Shown here: in pieces, positions 1-8,807 of the stretch
How the letters are laid out: every line of letters begins with the position of its first letter
Position numbering within the stretch: position 1 is the first letter of the stretch
Assembly (NCBI RefSeq): GCF_004799285.1
Contig: NZ_SSND01000001.1
Location: forward strand, 1,116,001-1,180,000
Source of the DNA: Aliigemmobacter aestuarii
GTDB taxonomy: Bacteria; Pseudomonadota; Alphaproteobacteria; Rhodobacterales; Rhodobacteraceae
Direction: 5' to 3'
Length of the DNA stretch: 64,000 nt
Notes under the pieces: model-generated
Databases searched by the model: none
Seen by the model: the letters and a program-made list of their open reading frames with translations, nothing else
Told to the model about the DNA's origin: nothing
Translations under genes and position numbers: made by a program

Positions 1-2036
1 GCCGCCAGCGCCAGTGCCGCAGACAGCAGAAGCCACGCCCAGGGCGGCAGGATCGCGGCGATGCGGATGTCTTCGGTCACATAGGCCCCGCGCGGGGTGA
101 TCCCGATCCAGCCGCGCCCGGCGGCCGTCCGGCCCTCGCCCACGCGGCGCAGGTCGGGTGTGCCATCCTCGATCCGCAGGATGCCACCGTTCGTGGCGTC
201 GACCAGATCGGCCAGCTTGTCGCCCGTCGCGATGGTTTCCTCGAATTCACGCGGGGCCGAGGGGCCGACGGCCACCACCGTTTCCAGATCGTCCTGGATC
301 ACGCGATAAAGCCCGAGCATTGGCGCGGGCCATTCCGCGGCAAAGCGGCCGGGAACGGTTTCGGTCAGGTCAACCTGCGCTTCGGACCCGTCGGGCGCGG
401 TCAGGGTCACGGGGCCGGGCGGGGTTTCGGCGATGGACCGGCGGGTAATGGTGATCGTCTGGCCATCGGCAAGGGCGGTCAGCGCCTCTTCCTCAAGCTC
501 GGGTTCCTTCATCATCCAGTGCGCAAGCCGCCGCAGGAGTTCAAGCTGCGGCCCGCCTCCCTCGAACCCGCGTCCCCAGAGCCAGGCGTGATCCGATGCC
601 ATCACCGCGATGCGCCCTTCGCCTTCGCGCGCCAGAACCAGAAGCGGCCTGCCATCTGCGCCTTCCATCACGACCTGGCCGCCATCCCGCGCGGTGATCT
701 CGATCTGGCGGAACCAGCGGCCCCAGCCCTCGTCCGGCTGCGCCGCGTCAAGCCCCTGCGTCACCGGGTGGCGCTTGCCCAGTTCCGAAAGGACGGGACG
801 AAAGCCGCCTTCGATCACTCGGCTGGTGGCATCCACCGGCAGGATTTCTGCCAGGGGGGACCGCCAGAGGCTGTCGGCGGTGCCGAACTCGGGCCCGGCA
901 GCCACCAGGACCGTGCCGCCGTTGGTGACATAGTCGCGCACGTTTTCCAGGTAGTTCAGCGGCAGGATGCCGCGCAGCCGGTAACGGTCGAAGATGATCA
1001 GGTCGAATTCCTCGATCTTCTCGACGAACAATTCGCGCGTGGGAAAGGCGATCAGCGACAGTTCCGATACCGGGATGCCATCCTGCTTTTCCGGCGGGCG
1101 CAGGATGGTGAAATGGACCAGATCGACCGAAGGATCGGATTTCAGCAGGTTGCGCCAGACCCGTTCGCCGGCATGCGGCTCGCCCGACACCAGAAGCACG
1201 CGCAGGCGATCGCGCACGCCGTTGATCGACACGATGGCCGCATTGTTGCGGTCGGTCAGTTCCCCCGCCTCGGTATTCGTGGCGAATTGCAGCACGTTCA
1301 TCCCGCCATGCGGCAGCGTGACGGGCAGTTCCATGTCCTGCCCGACGGGCACGCGGAAGGTTTGCGGCGGCTCGCCATCAATGGCGATCGACAGGTCGGC
1401 CGATCCCTGAAGGGCCTCGGGCACCGCGCCCTGATCCTCGATCCGCAGGGTCAGCGTGACCGGCTCGCCGATGATCGCGAAGGCGGGGGCGTTGCGCACG
1501 ATCAGGCGGCGGTCCCAGTCGCTTTCGCTGCCGGTCAGCAGCACATGCAGGGGTGCGGGCATGTCGGGCGCCATCGGCAGGTCATGCGCCTGACCATCGG
1601 TGATCAGGACGCCCCCGGCGACACGGGCGCGCGGTTCCTCGGCCAGCGCCTCGGCCAGCGCGGTCATCAGTTCCGTGCCGCCATCGCCGGGCGCGTCGGG
1701 CAGGCGAAGCTCGCGCAATTCCGTGTTCGGAAGGGCGGCGACCTCGGCGCGCAGGGCGACCAGCGCCTCCTCGGCCTGCGCCGGACGGGCGCCGATCTGC
1801 TGGCTGGCGCTTTCGTCGATCACGGCGATGACGATGTCGGTCAGCGGTGCGCGGTCCTCTTCCTGCAGGGCGGGATTGGCCAGCGCGGCAAGCAGCGCCG
1901 CCGCGGTCAGCCCGCGCAACCACCAGCCCTGCAGCCCCCGCCACAGCGCCACCCCCACCAGCGCCAGTGCGGCCGCGGCAAGAACCGCGATCACGGGCCA
2001 GGGCAGAAGCGGATCGAACACGATGCTGCCGGTCAT
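1..2036 (-). CDS. Amidotransferase-like membrane protein of MoxR cluster (3' end off window)
   Basis: Partial gene; about 678 residues are visible and the C-terminus lies beyond base 1. Two hydrophobic helices near residues 12-30 and 38-52 are followed by a VWA-like stretch (IVIAVIDESAS). Later, LLVSGEPHAGERVWRNLL and the following region resemble the class I glutamine amidotransferase-like fold of proteins encoded beside MoxR/DUF58 genes; I see no catalytic Cys-His pair, so enzymatic amidotransfer is not implied. Another hydrophobic helix begins at the window edge (around base 50). The ATG overlaps the stop of the upstream DUF4159 gene by 4 bp (ATGA), so translation is probably coupled. Role inferred only: part of a membrane-anchored MoxR AAA+/VWA assembly. 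The family assignment is moderate, the coding call is strong. Confidence 0.8.
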   Translation of the reverse strand, partial: MTGSIVFDPLLPWPVIAVLAAAALALVGVALWRGLQGWWLRGLTAAALLAALANPALQEEDRAPLTDIVIAVIDESASQQIGARPAQAEEALVALRAEVAALPNTELRELRLPDAPGDGGTELMTALAEALAEEPRARVAGGVLITDGQAHDLPMAPDMPAPLHVLLTGSESDWDRRLIVRNAPAFAIIGEPVTLTLRIEDQGAVPEALQGSADLSIAIDGEPPQTFRVPVGQDMELPVTLPHGGMNVLQFATNTEAGELTDRNNAAIVSINGVRDRLRVLLVSGEPHAGERVWRNLLKSDPSVDLVHFTILRPPEKQDGIPVSELSLIAFPTRELFVEKIEEFDLIIFDRYRLRGILPLNYLENVRDYVTNGGTVLVAAGPEFGTADSLWRSPLAEILPVDATSRVIEGGFRPVLSELGKRHPVTQGLDAAQPDEGWGRWFRQIEITARDGGQVVMEGADGRPLLVLAREGEGRIAVMASDHAWLWGRGFEGGGPQLELLRRLAHWMMKEPELEEEALTALADGQTITITRRSIAETPPGPVTLTAPDGSEAQVDLTETVPGRFAAEWPAPMLGLYRVIQDDLETVVAVGPSAPREFEETIATGDKLADLVDATNGGILRIEDGTPDLRRVGEGRTAAGRGWIGITPRGAYVTEDIRIAAILPPWAWLLLSAALALA

Positions 2037-4819
2037 TGGCCCAGCCTTTCCAGCAGCGCGGGCACATGGACCTGATCGGATTTGTAGTTGCCGGTCAGCA
2101 CATGCATGATCAGGTTGATCCCGAAGCGATAGGCGATCTCGCGCTGGCGTTCCCCGGCATAGCCGCGCCCGACGGGAAACATCGGCACGCCCCGCGCATC
2201 CACCGCCCATGAGGACGCCCAGTCATTGCCGCCGATCACGACCGGCGTGACCCCGTCATTGAGGTTGCGGAAGGGCATGCCTTCGGCCTGTTCGGCATCG
2301 GGCGGCGCAGCCTCGACCCAGAGCCCGCCATTGGCGTGGCGGCCGGGGAAATCCTGCAACAGATAGAAGGTGCGCGTCAGCACATGATCGGCGGGGATGG
2401 GTTCCAAGGGCGGAATGTCCAGGGGCGCCGCGATCAGTTGCAGGCGGCGGCCTTCCGGCGTGGTGCCGCCGCCGCGCACCAGATCCGCATCGCGCGTGTC
2501 GAACAGGATCATGCCCCCGGTGCGCAGATACTTGTTCAACTTCGCATAGGCCGCAGCCGACGGCAGCGGCTGATCCGCGGTGACAGGCCAGTAGAGGAAC
2601 GGAAAGAAGGCAAGCTCGTCGGTTTCGATGTTCACCGCCATCGCATCGCCCGGTTCGATCGTCGTCCTCTCGAACAGCCTGAGGCCAAGCCCGCGCATCC
2701 CCGCCGCGGCGATGTCATCCACCCGGCTGTCGCCTGTCAGGACATGGGCCAGGCGCACCTCGGTCGTGGCCTCGATGGCGAAGGCGTCATTCGTCTGCGC
2801 CGATGGGTCCGACTGCGCCAGAGCCGGAACCGGTGCCATCTGGACCGCGATTGCCAGCGCCAGAACGGCCGCCGGTGCGTTCCGCAGCCCCCGCGACAGC
2901 CGGCCCGACAGCCACAGAGCGGCCAGGATGTCGATCAGCAGCAGCCCGAGAGCCGCCGCCAGGAACAGCCCGGTCAACACCTGTTCGACCCGCGTTTCCA
3001 TGCCTTCCACCGGAACGGTCGCGGGCCAGTCCATCGGGCTCAGTTCGGTTTCGGCACCGATCACGTTGATTGCCAGCCGCCGGTCATCGCCCGCGTAAAG
3101 CCCCGGCAGAAGCGCAGGCCCCGGCCCGGTCGCCCGCGCCAGATCCGCGCCGTCAACACCGGGCAGGCCCTCGGCCTCCTCGACCTGTCCGAAGGCGTCC
3201 AGCACCGCCTGGGGCACCCAGATACGGCCTTCCAGGCTTGCGGCATCCAGCGCCGAGGGGCGGGTGGAAACGGCCAGCCGTTCCAGCATCTGCACGAAAA
3301 GGCCCGAAAGCGGCAGGCTGGACCATTCGGCATTCGCGGTGACATGGAACAGGACGACCTGCCCCTGCCCCACCTCGCGGCGCGTCACAAGGGGCGTGCC
3401 GTCGGCCAGCGTGGCGATCGACCGCTGCGCCAGTTCCGGGCCGGGCTGCGCCAGAACCTGCGCGGTGACGGCGACCTCTTCGGGCACTGCAAGACCGTTG
3501 AACGGGCTGTCCGCCGGGAAGGGGGCCAGCGCCTTGGGTTCGCCCCAGCTCATCGCGCCGCCCACCGTCCGCCCGCCTTCGCGCAGCCGCACGGGCATCA
3601 AGGGATCATCCTCGGTCCGGGCCACGTCGCTGGCCGCCAGACGCGGGCCGGCAAAGCGCAGAAGCAGCCCGCCCCGGTCCAGCCAGTCGAGCATCGCATC
3701 CTGTTCCTGCGGGGCCAGGCGGGCGACATCGGCAAGGATCACGACGTCGGGGCTGGCCAGCAGCACATCCTGCAGGCTGCCCTCCAGCAGATCGGCCACG
3801 GGCGCCAGCGCCTGTTCAAGGTAATGGGTGGCCGACAGAAGCAGCAGCCCCTCGCGCCCGGCCTGTCCGTCGATGATGGCGATCTTGCGCCGCTTTAGGC
3901 TGTCGTCGGTCAGGCTGACGGCCCCGGCAGACCGGACGCCCGCGATCTCGAACCGGGTGATGCGGTTGCGCAGTTCGGGCGGCAGCGAAAGCGCGCCGGT
4001 CGCTTCGGTCGCATCCGGCGCGAAGGTCAGCGGCAGGCGGGCAAGCTCGCGTTCCACCCCCGCAGGGTCAAGGCCGCGGGCGGAAACCTCCACCTGCTGT
4101 TCGGCCCCGGAGGCCAGCCGGATGGCCGAAAGCTGCACCGCGCCGTCCTCGAACCCGGCCGGGCGCAGGGCAAGCAGGCTGCGCGGGCTTTCGAAGGCCC
4201 GGACCGGGCCGCGCTGTTCCAGCGCAGCCAGAAGGGCCGCGCGATCGGGATGGTCCAGCCCGTCGGACAGCCAGAAGGTTTCGAACCCGCCCTCGGGAAG
4301 GGCCGTGGCCCATCCGGCCAGGTCGACCGGCGCATAGGGACGCGGCGAGAACCCGACAAGCCGCTGCGCCCAGGCGTTCGCCGCCTGAAAGACCGGGGTT
4401 TCCGGCTGATCGGTCAGGCGCACCACGGCGACCGACCGGCCCGCGCGGCCCGCCTCGGCGATCAGCGCCTCGGCCCGGTCGATGCGGCGGGGCCAGTCGC
4501 GCGCATCCGCCCATCCGCCATCGAACAGGACCAGAAGAGGCCCCTGCCCCGGTTCGCGCACATCGGGATTGAGAACCGGCCCGGCAAAGCCCACGATGGC
4601 CGCACCGACCGCCAGCGCGCGCAGCAGCAGCAGCCACCACGGCGTCTTGTCGGTTTCCGTCTCGTCATCGGTCAGCCCAAGCAGCAGCGCCACACCCGGA
4701 AAGCGGCGCCGGATTGGCGCGGGCGGCACCGCCCGCAGGATCAGCCACAGCACGGGCAGCAGAATCAGCCCCAGCAACAGCCACGGCGTGGCAAAGCCTA
4801 TCGGACCGATGACCCACAT
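2033..4819 (-). CDS. BatA/DUF4159 domain membrane protein
   Basis: 928 residues. The N-terminus starts MWVIGPIGFATPWLLLGLI, followed by IRRRFPG and a second helix near residues 55-75, the double-transmembrane BatA-type N-terminal domain. A VWA-like region follows (LLVLFDGGWADARDW). A helix near residue 630 and another near 655 lead into the C-terminal DUF4159 domain (about residues 700-925), with LAHVLTGDSRVDD and MILFDTRDADLVRGGG. A longer open frame starts at 4891, but the ATG at 4819 sits in a TGATG overlap with the DUF58 stop, which fixes the start. It lies third in the MoxR-DUF58-DUF4159-amidotransferase chain. The function of such clusters is not established; chaperoning of metal-cofactor or envelope complexes is the usual suggestion. 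Confidence 0.88.
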   Translation of the reverse strand: MWVIGPIGFATPWLLLGLILLPVLWLILRAVPPAPIRRRFPGVALLLGLTDDETETDKTPWWLLLLRALAVGAAIVGFAGPVLNPDVREPGQGPLLVLFDGGWADARDWPRRIDRAEALIAEAGRAGRSVAVVRLTDQPETPVFQAANAWAQRLVGFSPRPYAPVDLAGWATALPEGGFETFWLSDGLDHPDRAALLAALEQRGPVRAFESPRSLLALRPAGFEDGAVQLSAIRLASGAEQQVEVSARGLDPAGVERELARLPLTFAPDATEATGALSLPPELRNRITRFEIAGVRSAGAVSLTDDSLKRRKIAIIDGQAGREGLLLLSATHYLEQALAPVADLLEGSLQDVLLASPDVVILADVARLAPQEQDAMLDWLDRGGLLLRFAGPRLAASDVARTEDDPLMPVRLREGGRTVGGAMSWGEPKALAPFPADSPFNGLAVPEEVAVTAQVLAQPGPELAQRSIATLADGTPLVTRREVGQGQVVLFHVTANAEWSSLPLSGLFVQMLERLAVSTRPSALDAASLEGRIWVPQAVLDAFGQVEEAEGLPGVDGADLARATGPGPALLPGLYAGDDRRLAINVIGAETELSPMDWPATVPVEGMETRVEQVLTGLFLAAALGLLLIDILAALWLSGRLSRGLRNAPAAVLALAIAVQMAPVPALAQSDPSAQTNDAFAIEATTEVRLAHVLTGDSRVDDIAAAGMRGLGLRLFERTTIEPGDAMAVNIETDELAFFPFLYWPVTADQPLPSAAAYAKLNKYLRTGGMILFDTRDADLVRGGGTTPEGRRLQLIAAPLDIPPLEPIPADHVLTRTFYLLQDFPGRHANGGLWVEAAPPDAEQAEGMPFRNLNDGVTPVVIGGNDWASSWAVDARGVPMFPVGRGYAGERQREIAYRFGINLIMHVLTGNYKSDQVHVPALLERLGQ

Positions 4820-5694
4820 CAGCCGCCCGCCTCCATCGCGCGGAAAAGCCACAGAAGGGCCGATTGCGCGCTTTCGCCGGTATGGTGGCAATGGAAATGC
4901 CAGCCGGACGCGCGGGCCAGATCCGCGAGGCGCGCCTTGCGATCGGCCAGACGCGACAGATAGCGCGTGCGCAACTCGCCCGCGCGCAGGGTTTCATGGG
5001 TCAGCGTGCCGCCCATCGATTCAAAGATCGTGCGCCCGTCGAAGGGAAATTCCTCTTCCGCCGGATCAAGGATCTGCAACAGCGCGCCGCGAACCCCGCG
5101 ATCCGCCGCCCGCGCCAAAGCCGCCTCGACGCCCTGCAGGTCGCCCAGGAAATCCGATACGAACACCGCCCGCCCGTGTGCCACGATCCCGGTCATGTCG
5201 GGGGCGCCGTAATCGGCCTCGGCCTCGGCACCCGCCAGCGCCAGCGTCAGCCGGTCAAGCTGCGCGCGGCCCGACCGGGGCGGGGCGTCTTCGCCGGCAA
5301 GGCCCACCCGTTCCCCGCCACGGATCAGAAGCACGGCCAGTGCCAGCGACAGCAACGCCGCGCGGTCGCGCTTGGCCGGGCGCGCGCGGTCGCCGGTGAA
5401 GGACATCGATCGCGCCCCGTCGCACCAGATCGTTACCGATTGCGCCGCCTGCCATTCGCGTTCGCGCACGAAATGCGCGTCCGACCTGCCCGAACGGCGC
5501 CAGTCGATCATCCGGGCGCTGTCGCCCGCATGGGCGGGGCGGTATTGCCAGAATTCGTCCCCCATCCCCGCCCGGCGGCGCCCATGTTCGCCAAGGATCA
5601 CCGTCGCGGCCAGATGTTCGGCCTGCGCCAGAAGGGGCGGCAGGCTTTGCCCCAGACCTTCGGCCCGGGCGCGGAGGGTCGGCGAAAGGCTCAC
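4819..5694 (-). CDS. DUF58 domain protein
   Basis: 291 residues, soluble. The DUF58 hallmark is clear around residues 43-80: GMGDEFWQYRPAHAGDSARMIDWRR, with the two Arg/Asp-rich blocks broken here only by numbering. It is followed by a VWA-like strand (IWCDGARSMSF, near residue 90) in which the DxSxS metal site is altered to DGARS, so metal binding is uncertain. GTG start; it overlaps the MoxR stop by 4 bp (GTGA), and its stop overlaps the DUF4159 start. DUF58 proteins pair with MoxR ATPases; the partner is encoded directly upstream. Confidence 0.88.
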   Translation of the reverse strand: MSLSPTLRARAEGLGQSLPPLLAQAEHLAATVILGEHGRRRAGMGDEFWQYRPAHAGDSARMIDWRRSGRSDAHFVREREWQAAQSVTIWCDGARSMSFTGDRARPAKRDRAALLSLALAVLLIRGGERVGLAGEDAPPRSGRAQLDRLTLALAGAEAEADYGAPDMTGIVAHGRAVFVSDFLGDLQGVEAALARAADRGVRGALLQILDPAEEEFPFDGRTIFESMGGTLTHETLRAGELRTRYLSRLADRKARLADLARASGWHFHCHHTGESAQSALLWLFRAMEAGG

Positions 5695-6689
5695 GCCGCG
5701 GCCTCAAGCCCGAGCGCGGCCGTGGCGGTGCGGTCGATGATCCCGGCAAGGCTTTCGCCGCGCGCACGGGCGGCGAAGGACAGCGCCATCCGGTGTGTCA
5801 GCACAGGCCGCGCCAGCGCCGCGACATCGGCCGCCGACGGCACAAGCCGGCCGTCCAGAAGCGCGCGCGCCCGAACCGTCAGCATCAGCGCCTGCGCCGC
5901 GCGTGGGCCGGGCCCCCACGAAAGGCTGTCGGCCAGCGCCGCGCCTTCGGGTTCGCCCGGACGGCAGGCGCGGACCAGGTCGAGGATCGCCTCGACCACC
6001 TGTTCGCCCACCGGCATCCGGCGGATCACCGATTGCGCGGCGATCAGTTCCTGGGCGGTGAAGACCTGATGCACGCTGGCCTCTTCGGCGCCGGTGGTGG
6101 CGATCAGGATATCGCGTTCGGTCTTGCGGTCGGGATAGTCTACATCGACCTGCACGAGAAAGCGGTCAAGCTGCGCCTCGGGCAGCGGATAGGTGCCTTC
6201 CTGTTCGATCGGGTTCTGGGTGGCCAGAACGTGGAACGGCTTTCCCAGCGGGCGGTGCTGCCCCGCGATCGTCACCTCGCGTTCCTGCATCGCCTGAAGC
6301 AGCGCGGACTGGGTGCGCGGGCTGGCGCGGTTGATCTCGTCGGCCATCAGAAGCTGGCAGAAGATCGGCCCTTCGATGAAGCGGAAGGCACGGCTGCCGT
6401 CGGCGGCGGTTTCCAGCACCTCGGAACCCAGGATGTCGGCCGGCATCAGATCGGGGGTGAACTGGATGCGGCTGCCCTTCAGCCCCATGACCGTGGACAG
6501 CGTATCGACAAGCCGCGTCTTGCCCAGACCGGGCAGGCCAACCAGAAGCGCGTGCCCCCCGCACAGCATCGAGGCCAACACCAGATCCACCACCCGTTCC
6601 TGCCCGATGAAGCGGCGGTTGATCGAGGCTTTCGCCTCGGCCAGCTTGGCGCCGAGGGCTTCGATTTCGGCAATCAGGGCGTCGGCCAT
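5691..6689 (-). CDS. MoxR family AAA+ ATPase
   Basis: 332 residues. Walker A GLPGLGKT at 51-58, Walker B LLMADE at 113-118, sensor-1 ATQNP at 156-160 and the arginine-finger region EAQLDRF at 171-177 are all intact, so this should be an active ATPase. MoxR proteins act as AAA+ chaperones for VWA-domain partners; the partners here are the DUF58 and BatA-like genes that follow with 4-bp and 1-bp overlaps. The frame stays open to 7898, but the ATG at 6689 is preceded by GGAG at good spacing; an ATG at 6722 is the alternative. First gene of the operon, divergent from the DUF1285 gene. Confidence 0.93.
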   Translation of the reverse strand: MADALIAEIEALGAKLAEAKASINRRFIGQERVVDLVLASMLCGGHALLVGLPGLGKTRLVDTLSTVMGLKGSRIQFTPDLMPADILGSEVLETAADGSRAFRFIEGPIFCQLLMADEINRASPRTQSALLQAMQEREVTIAGQHRPLGKPFHVLATQNPIEQEGTYPLPEAQLDRFLVQVDVDYPDRKTERDILIATTGAEEASVHQVFTAQELIAAQSVIRRMPVGEQVVEAILDLVRACRPGEPEGAALADSLSWGPGPRAAQALMLTVRARALLDGRLVPSAADVAALARPVLTHRMALSFAARARGESLAGIIDRTATAALGLEAAA

Positions 6690-6704
6690 GACAAGTCGCT
6701 CCGC

Positions 6705-6756
6705 TTGGATATATGCTGTCATTAGACCTAAGTATCGCGCCCGGCACAAATGGCAA
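6705..6756. promoter_or_regulatory. Possible overlapping divergent promoters (moxR / DUF1285)
   Basis: In the gap between the divergent genes, a plus-strand TTGGAT (6705-6710) lies 18 bp before TAAGTA (6729-6734). The same hexamer read on the minus strand is TACTTA, 16 bp after TTGCCA (complement of 6751-6756). If both are used, the two promoters share one -10 region and would interfere with each other. Consensus matches are only moderate. Confidence 0.3.
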
Positions 6757-7349
6757 AAAGCATGAGCGGACAAAAGATCGTGACCCCCACTGCGGAGGGC
6801 CTGGCCGCTTCGGCCAGCGCCGCCACGCGAAAGGGCCCGCCCCCTGTGCATCTGTGGAACCCGCCTTTCTGCGGCGATCTCGACATGCGGATCGCGCGCG
6901 ACGGCACGTGGTTCTACCTTGGCACGCCGATTGGCAGGCCCGCGCTGGTGAGGCTGTTCTCGTCGATCCTGAAGCTTGAGGATGGCCGCTATTTCCTTGT
7001 CACCCCGGTCGAAAAGGTGGGGATCACCGTCGATGACGCGCCCTTCGTGGCGGTGGATTTCACCGTGGACGGGACGGGCCGCGACCAGAGCGTGACCTTC
7101 ACCACCCATGTGGGCGACGTCGTGACGGCGGGGCCGGATCATCCGATCCGCGTGGTGCGCGACCCCGCCACCGGCGAGCCTTCGCCCTATGTCATGGTCC
7201 GGCGCGGGCTTGAGGCGCTGATCGACCGCAAGTCGTTCTATCGGCTGGTCGATCTGTGCGTGCATGAGGATCACGATGGCGCCCGCTGGTTCGGGCTGTG
7301 GTCGGGGTCCACGTTCTTTCCAGTCATCCCGTCCGCCGACCTGCCCTGA
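6750..7349 (+). CDS. DUF1285 domain protein
   Basis: 199 residues, no signal or membrane segment. Typical DUF1285 blocks are present: PPVHLWNPPFCGDLDMRI near residues 31-48, then GTWFYLGTPIGRPALVRLF, followed by FSSILKLEDG and YFLVTPVEK. Function is unknown; the family is a two-domain beta-rich fold common in alphaproteobacteria and often encoded beside MoxR, as here. An alternative start four codons in (MSGQ, 6762) is equally plausible because neither ATG has a strong Shine-Dalgarno sequence. Confidence 0.85.
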   Translation: MAKSMSGQKIVTPTAEGLAASASAATRKGPPPVHLWNPPFCGDLDMRIARDGTWFYLGTPIGRPALVRLFSSILKLEDGRYFLVTPVEKVGITVDDAPFVAVDFTVDGTGRDQSVTFTTHVGDVVTAGPDHPIRVVRDPATGEPSPYVMVRRGLEALIDRKSFYRLVDLCVHEDHDGARWFGLWSGSTFFPVIPSADLP

Positions 7350-7484
7350 GCGGAGCCGGGCCGTTTTCCCTGCGCGCCCGTCATCCCGTCGCATCCCGCG
7401 CCGAACACGAAGCCGCGCGCGGGCTTGCCGGCCACGGGGCATTGCGGCAAGAGGGCCGCATCGTCCATCACGTCGAGGCCCGCC

Positions 7485-7706
7485 ATGATCCCTGCCCGCT
7501 TTGCCCCCGTCCTGTTCGGCCTGATCCTTTCGGGGCTGATGTCGGCCATCGTCTCGGGCATCTCGACCGTGCGGGCGATCGGGCCGGGCGGCGACTTCCT
7601 CGGGGTCTGGGCGCTGTCCTGGGTCTATGCCTGGGCCGTGGCCTTTCCGGTGGTCCTGGTCGTGGCCCCCGTCACCCGGCGGATCGTGGCGCGGCTGACG
7701 CGATGA
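7485..7706 (+). CDS. DUF2798 small membrane protein
   Basis: 73 residues with two transmembrane helices (about residues 7-27 and 40-62). The first helix, [18 protein letters not shown], and the second ending [13 protein letters not shown] match DUF2798 proteins. The frame is open from 7425, but the preceding 20 residues are hydrophilic and unlike the family, so the ATG at 7485 is chosen. Function unknown. Confidence 0.75.
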   Translation: MIPARFAPVLFGLILSGLMSAIVSGISTVRAIGPGGDFLGVWALSWVYAWAVAFPVVLVVAPVTRRIVARLTR

Positions 7707-7785
7707 ACAGCCCGACCGGCCCTTGCCCGGCAGGCGCGGGGCCGCTAAAGACAGGGTCAGCATGCACGGCCCGAGGACCAATCCG

Positions 7786-7971
7786 ATGACCATCGAAGCC
7801 CCCGAAACCATCGTCGTCACCACCTGGAAGGTCGCCTGCGACGGCGGCCAGGGCGCGCTTGGCCATCCCCGCGTCTGGCTGACGATCCCGCAGGACACGG
7901 GCTTTGTCGAATGCGGCTACTGCGACCGGAAATACGTGATCGACCGCGACCACGCGCACGACGATCACTGA
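7786..7971 (+). CDS. CHCC-type zinc-finger domain protein
   Basis: 61 residues. The C-terminal half has [12 protein letters not shown] followed by [12 protein letters not shown], the Cys-His-Cys-Cys zinc site of the zf-CHCC family, which is related to the complex I accessory subunit NDUFS6. An upstream Cys (CDGGQG) supplies the first ligand. In alphaproteobacteria this protein is usually small and free-standing; a role in complex I assembly is possible but not shown by context here. The start at 7786 (MTIEAPE) is chosen by family length; the longer frame from 7723 adds a non-conserved leader. Confidence 0.8.
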   Translation: MTIEAPETIVVTTWKVACDGGQGALGHPRVWLTIPQDTGFVECGYCDRKYVIDRDHAHDDH

Positions 7972-8022
7972 TCCCCTCCGCCCGGCCGCGGGGTTGGCAA
8001 GCCGGGGCCATGCCCCCGGTTG

Positions 8023-8493
8023 TCAGGCCGGTTCGACGATAAAGCGCGCCTCGGCGACCCTGGCCATGCCCATTTCGCGACAGACCGTGGCCGCCGGGCC
8101 ATTGCCCTCGACCGCACCGACCGTCAGGCTCGCCCCGCCTTCGGTATCCACAAGCCCCCCTGCCGCCACGACCAGCGCGCGCGCGTATCCCTGGCGCCGG
8201 AACGGCGCCTGCACGAACAGATTGGCAATCTCGTGCGTGATCCGGCCCGTTGCCGGGTCCTGCCACCCGAGGATCAACGCATAGGCCACCGGATGCGGCA
8301 CCGGGCTTCCCGCCGGACGCGCGACCAGAAGCCGCGCAGCCGGGTTGTCCAGCGTCAGCGTGCGAAACCCCGCCGGGGTGATCGTGGCCTGATCGCCATG
8401 ATGGGCGGCCAGCGCGATCATCATCCGATGCACCTCGGGCAGGTCCGCGGCCGTGGCCGTGCGAATGTCGATCTGTTGTCGTTCTGTGGTCAT
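8023..8493 (-). CDS. GNAT family N-acetyltransferase
   Basis: 156 residues forming one GNAT domain. The acetyl-CoA loop is FRRQGYARALV (near residues 97-107), following the beta-4 strand HEIANLFVQ. The C-terminal CREMGM motif is also typical. The substrate cannot be inferred; it stands alone between the zinc-finger gene (convergent) and polA (divergent). Confidence 0.8.
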   Translation of the reverse strand: MTTERQQIDIRTATAADLPEVHRMMIALAAHHGDQATITPAGFRTLTLDNPAARLLVARPAGSPVPHPVAYALILGWQDPATGRITHEIANLFVQAPFRRQGYARALVVAAGGLVDTEGGASLTVGAVEGNGPAATVCREMGMARVAEARFIVEPA

Positions 8494-8807
8494 CTTCGGG
8501 GTCCTTTGCGGTCCGGCCCGCGTGGGAACCCGTCATGAAAGGCCGACCCGCGCGGGCGGCTTTCTGGTCATCTGTTCAAAGGAATGCTGACCGGCCGCCT
8601 TATGAAGCGTCGGGCCAATAAAATCGGGCGTGGGCGATCGGGGTCAGCATGGCGCCGACCATGCCGCGCGGCGCGGTCCCGGTCAAGCCCCTGCGGAGGC
8701 AAATCTGGCGGGCATACCTGGCGGGCAAATCGACCAGGCCAGTGAAGGGTGGAAGCGCCCGGCGGATCGTGGCAAGAACGCAGGAACGGCGACGGGGAGA
8801 GAAGACC
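8494..8807. other. Intergenic region GNAT / polA
   Basis: 314 bp between divergent genes. I see no good sigma-70 promoter pair. A CCCGCGCGGG palindrome lies near 8545-8560. A 13-bp-period direct repeat of CTGGCGGGCA occupies 8705-8714 and 8718-8727. The polA ribosome site is GGGGAGAG just before 8808. An open frame continues upstream of polA but shows no polymerase homology. Confidence 0.5.

Noticed and set aside
519-2075. Long plus-strand open frame (518 codons)
   Set aside because: Antisense shadow of the amidotransferase-like gene; no domain and unlikely composition (Gln/His/Arg-rich).
8705-8727. CTGGCGGGCA direct repeat before polA as iterons
   Set aside because: Only two copies and no replication-initiator gene; most likely chance in GC-rich DNA.
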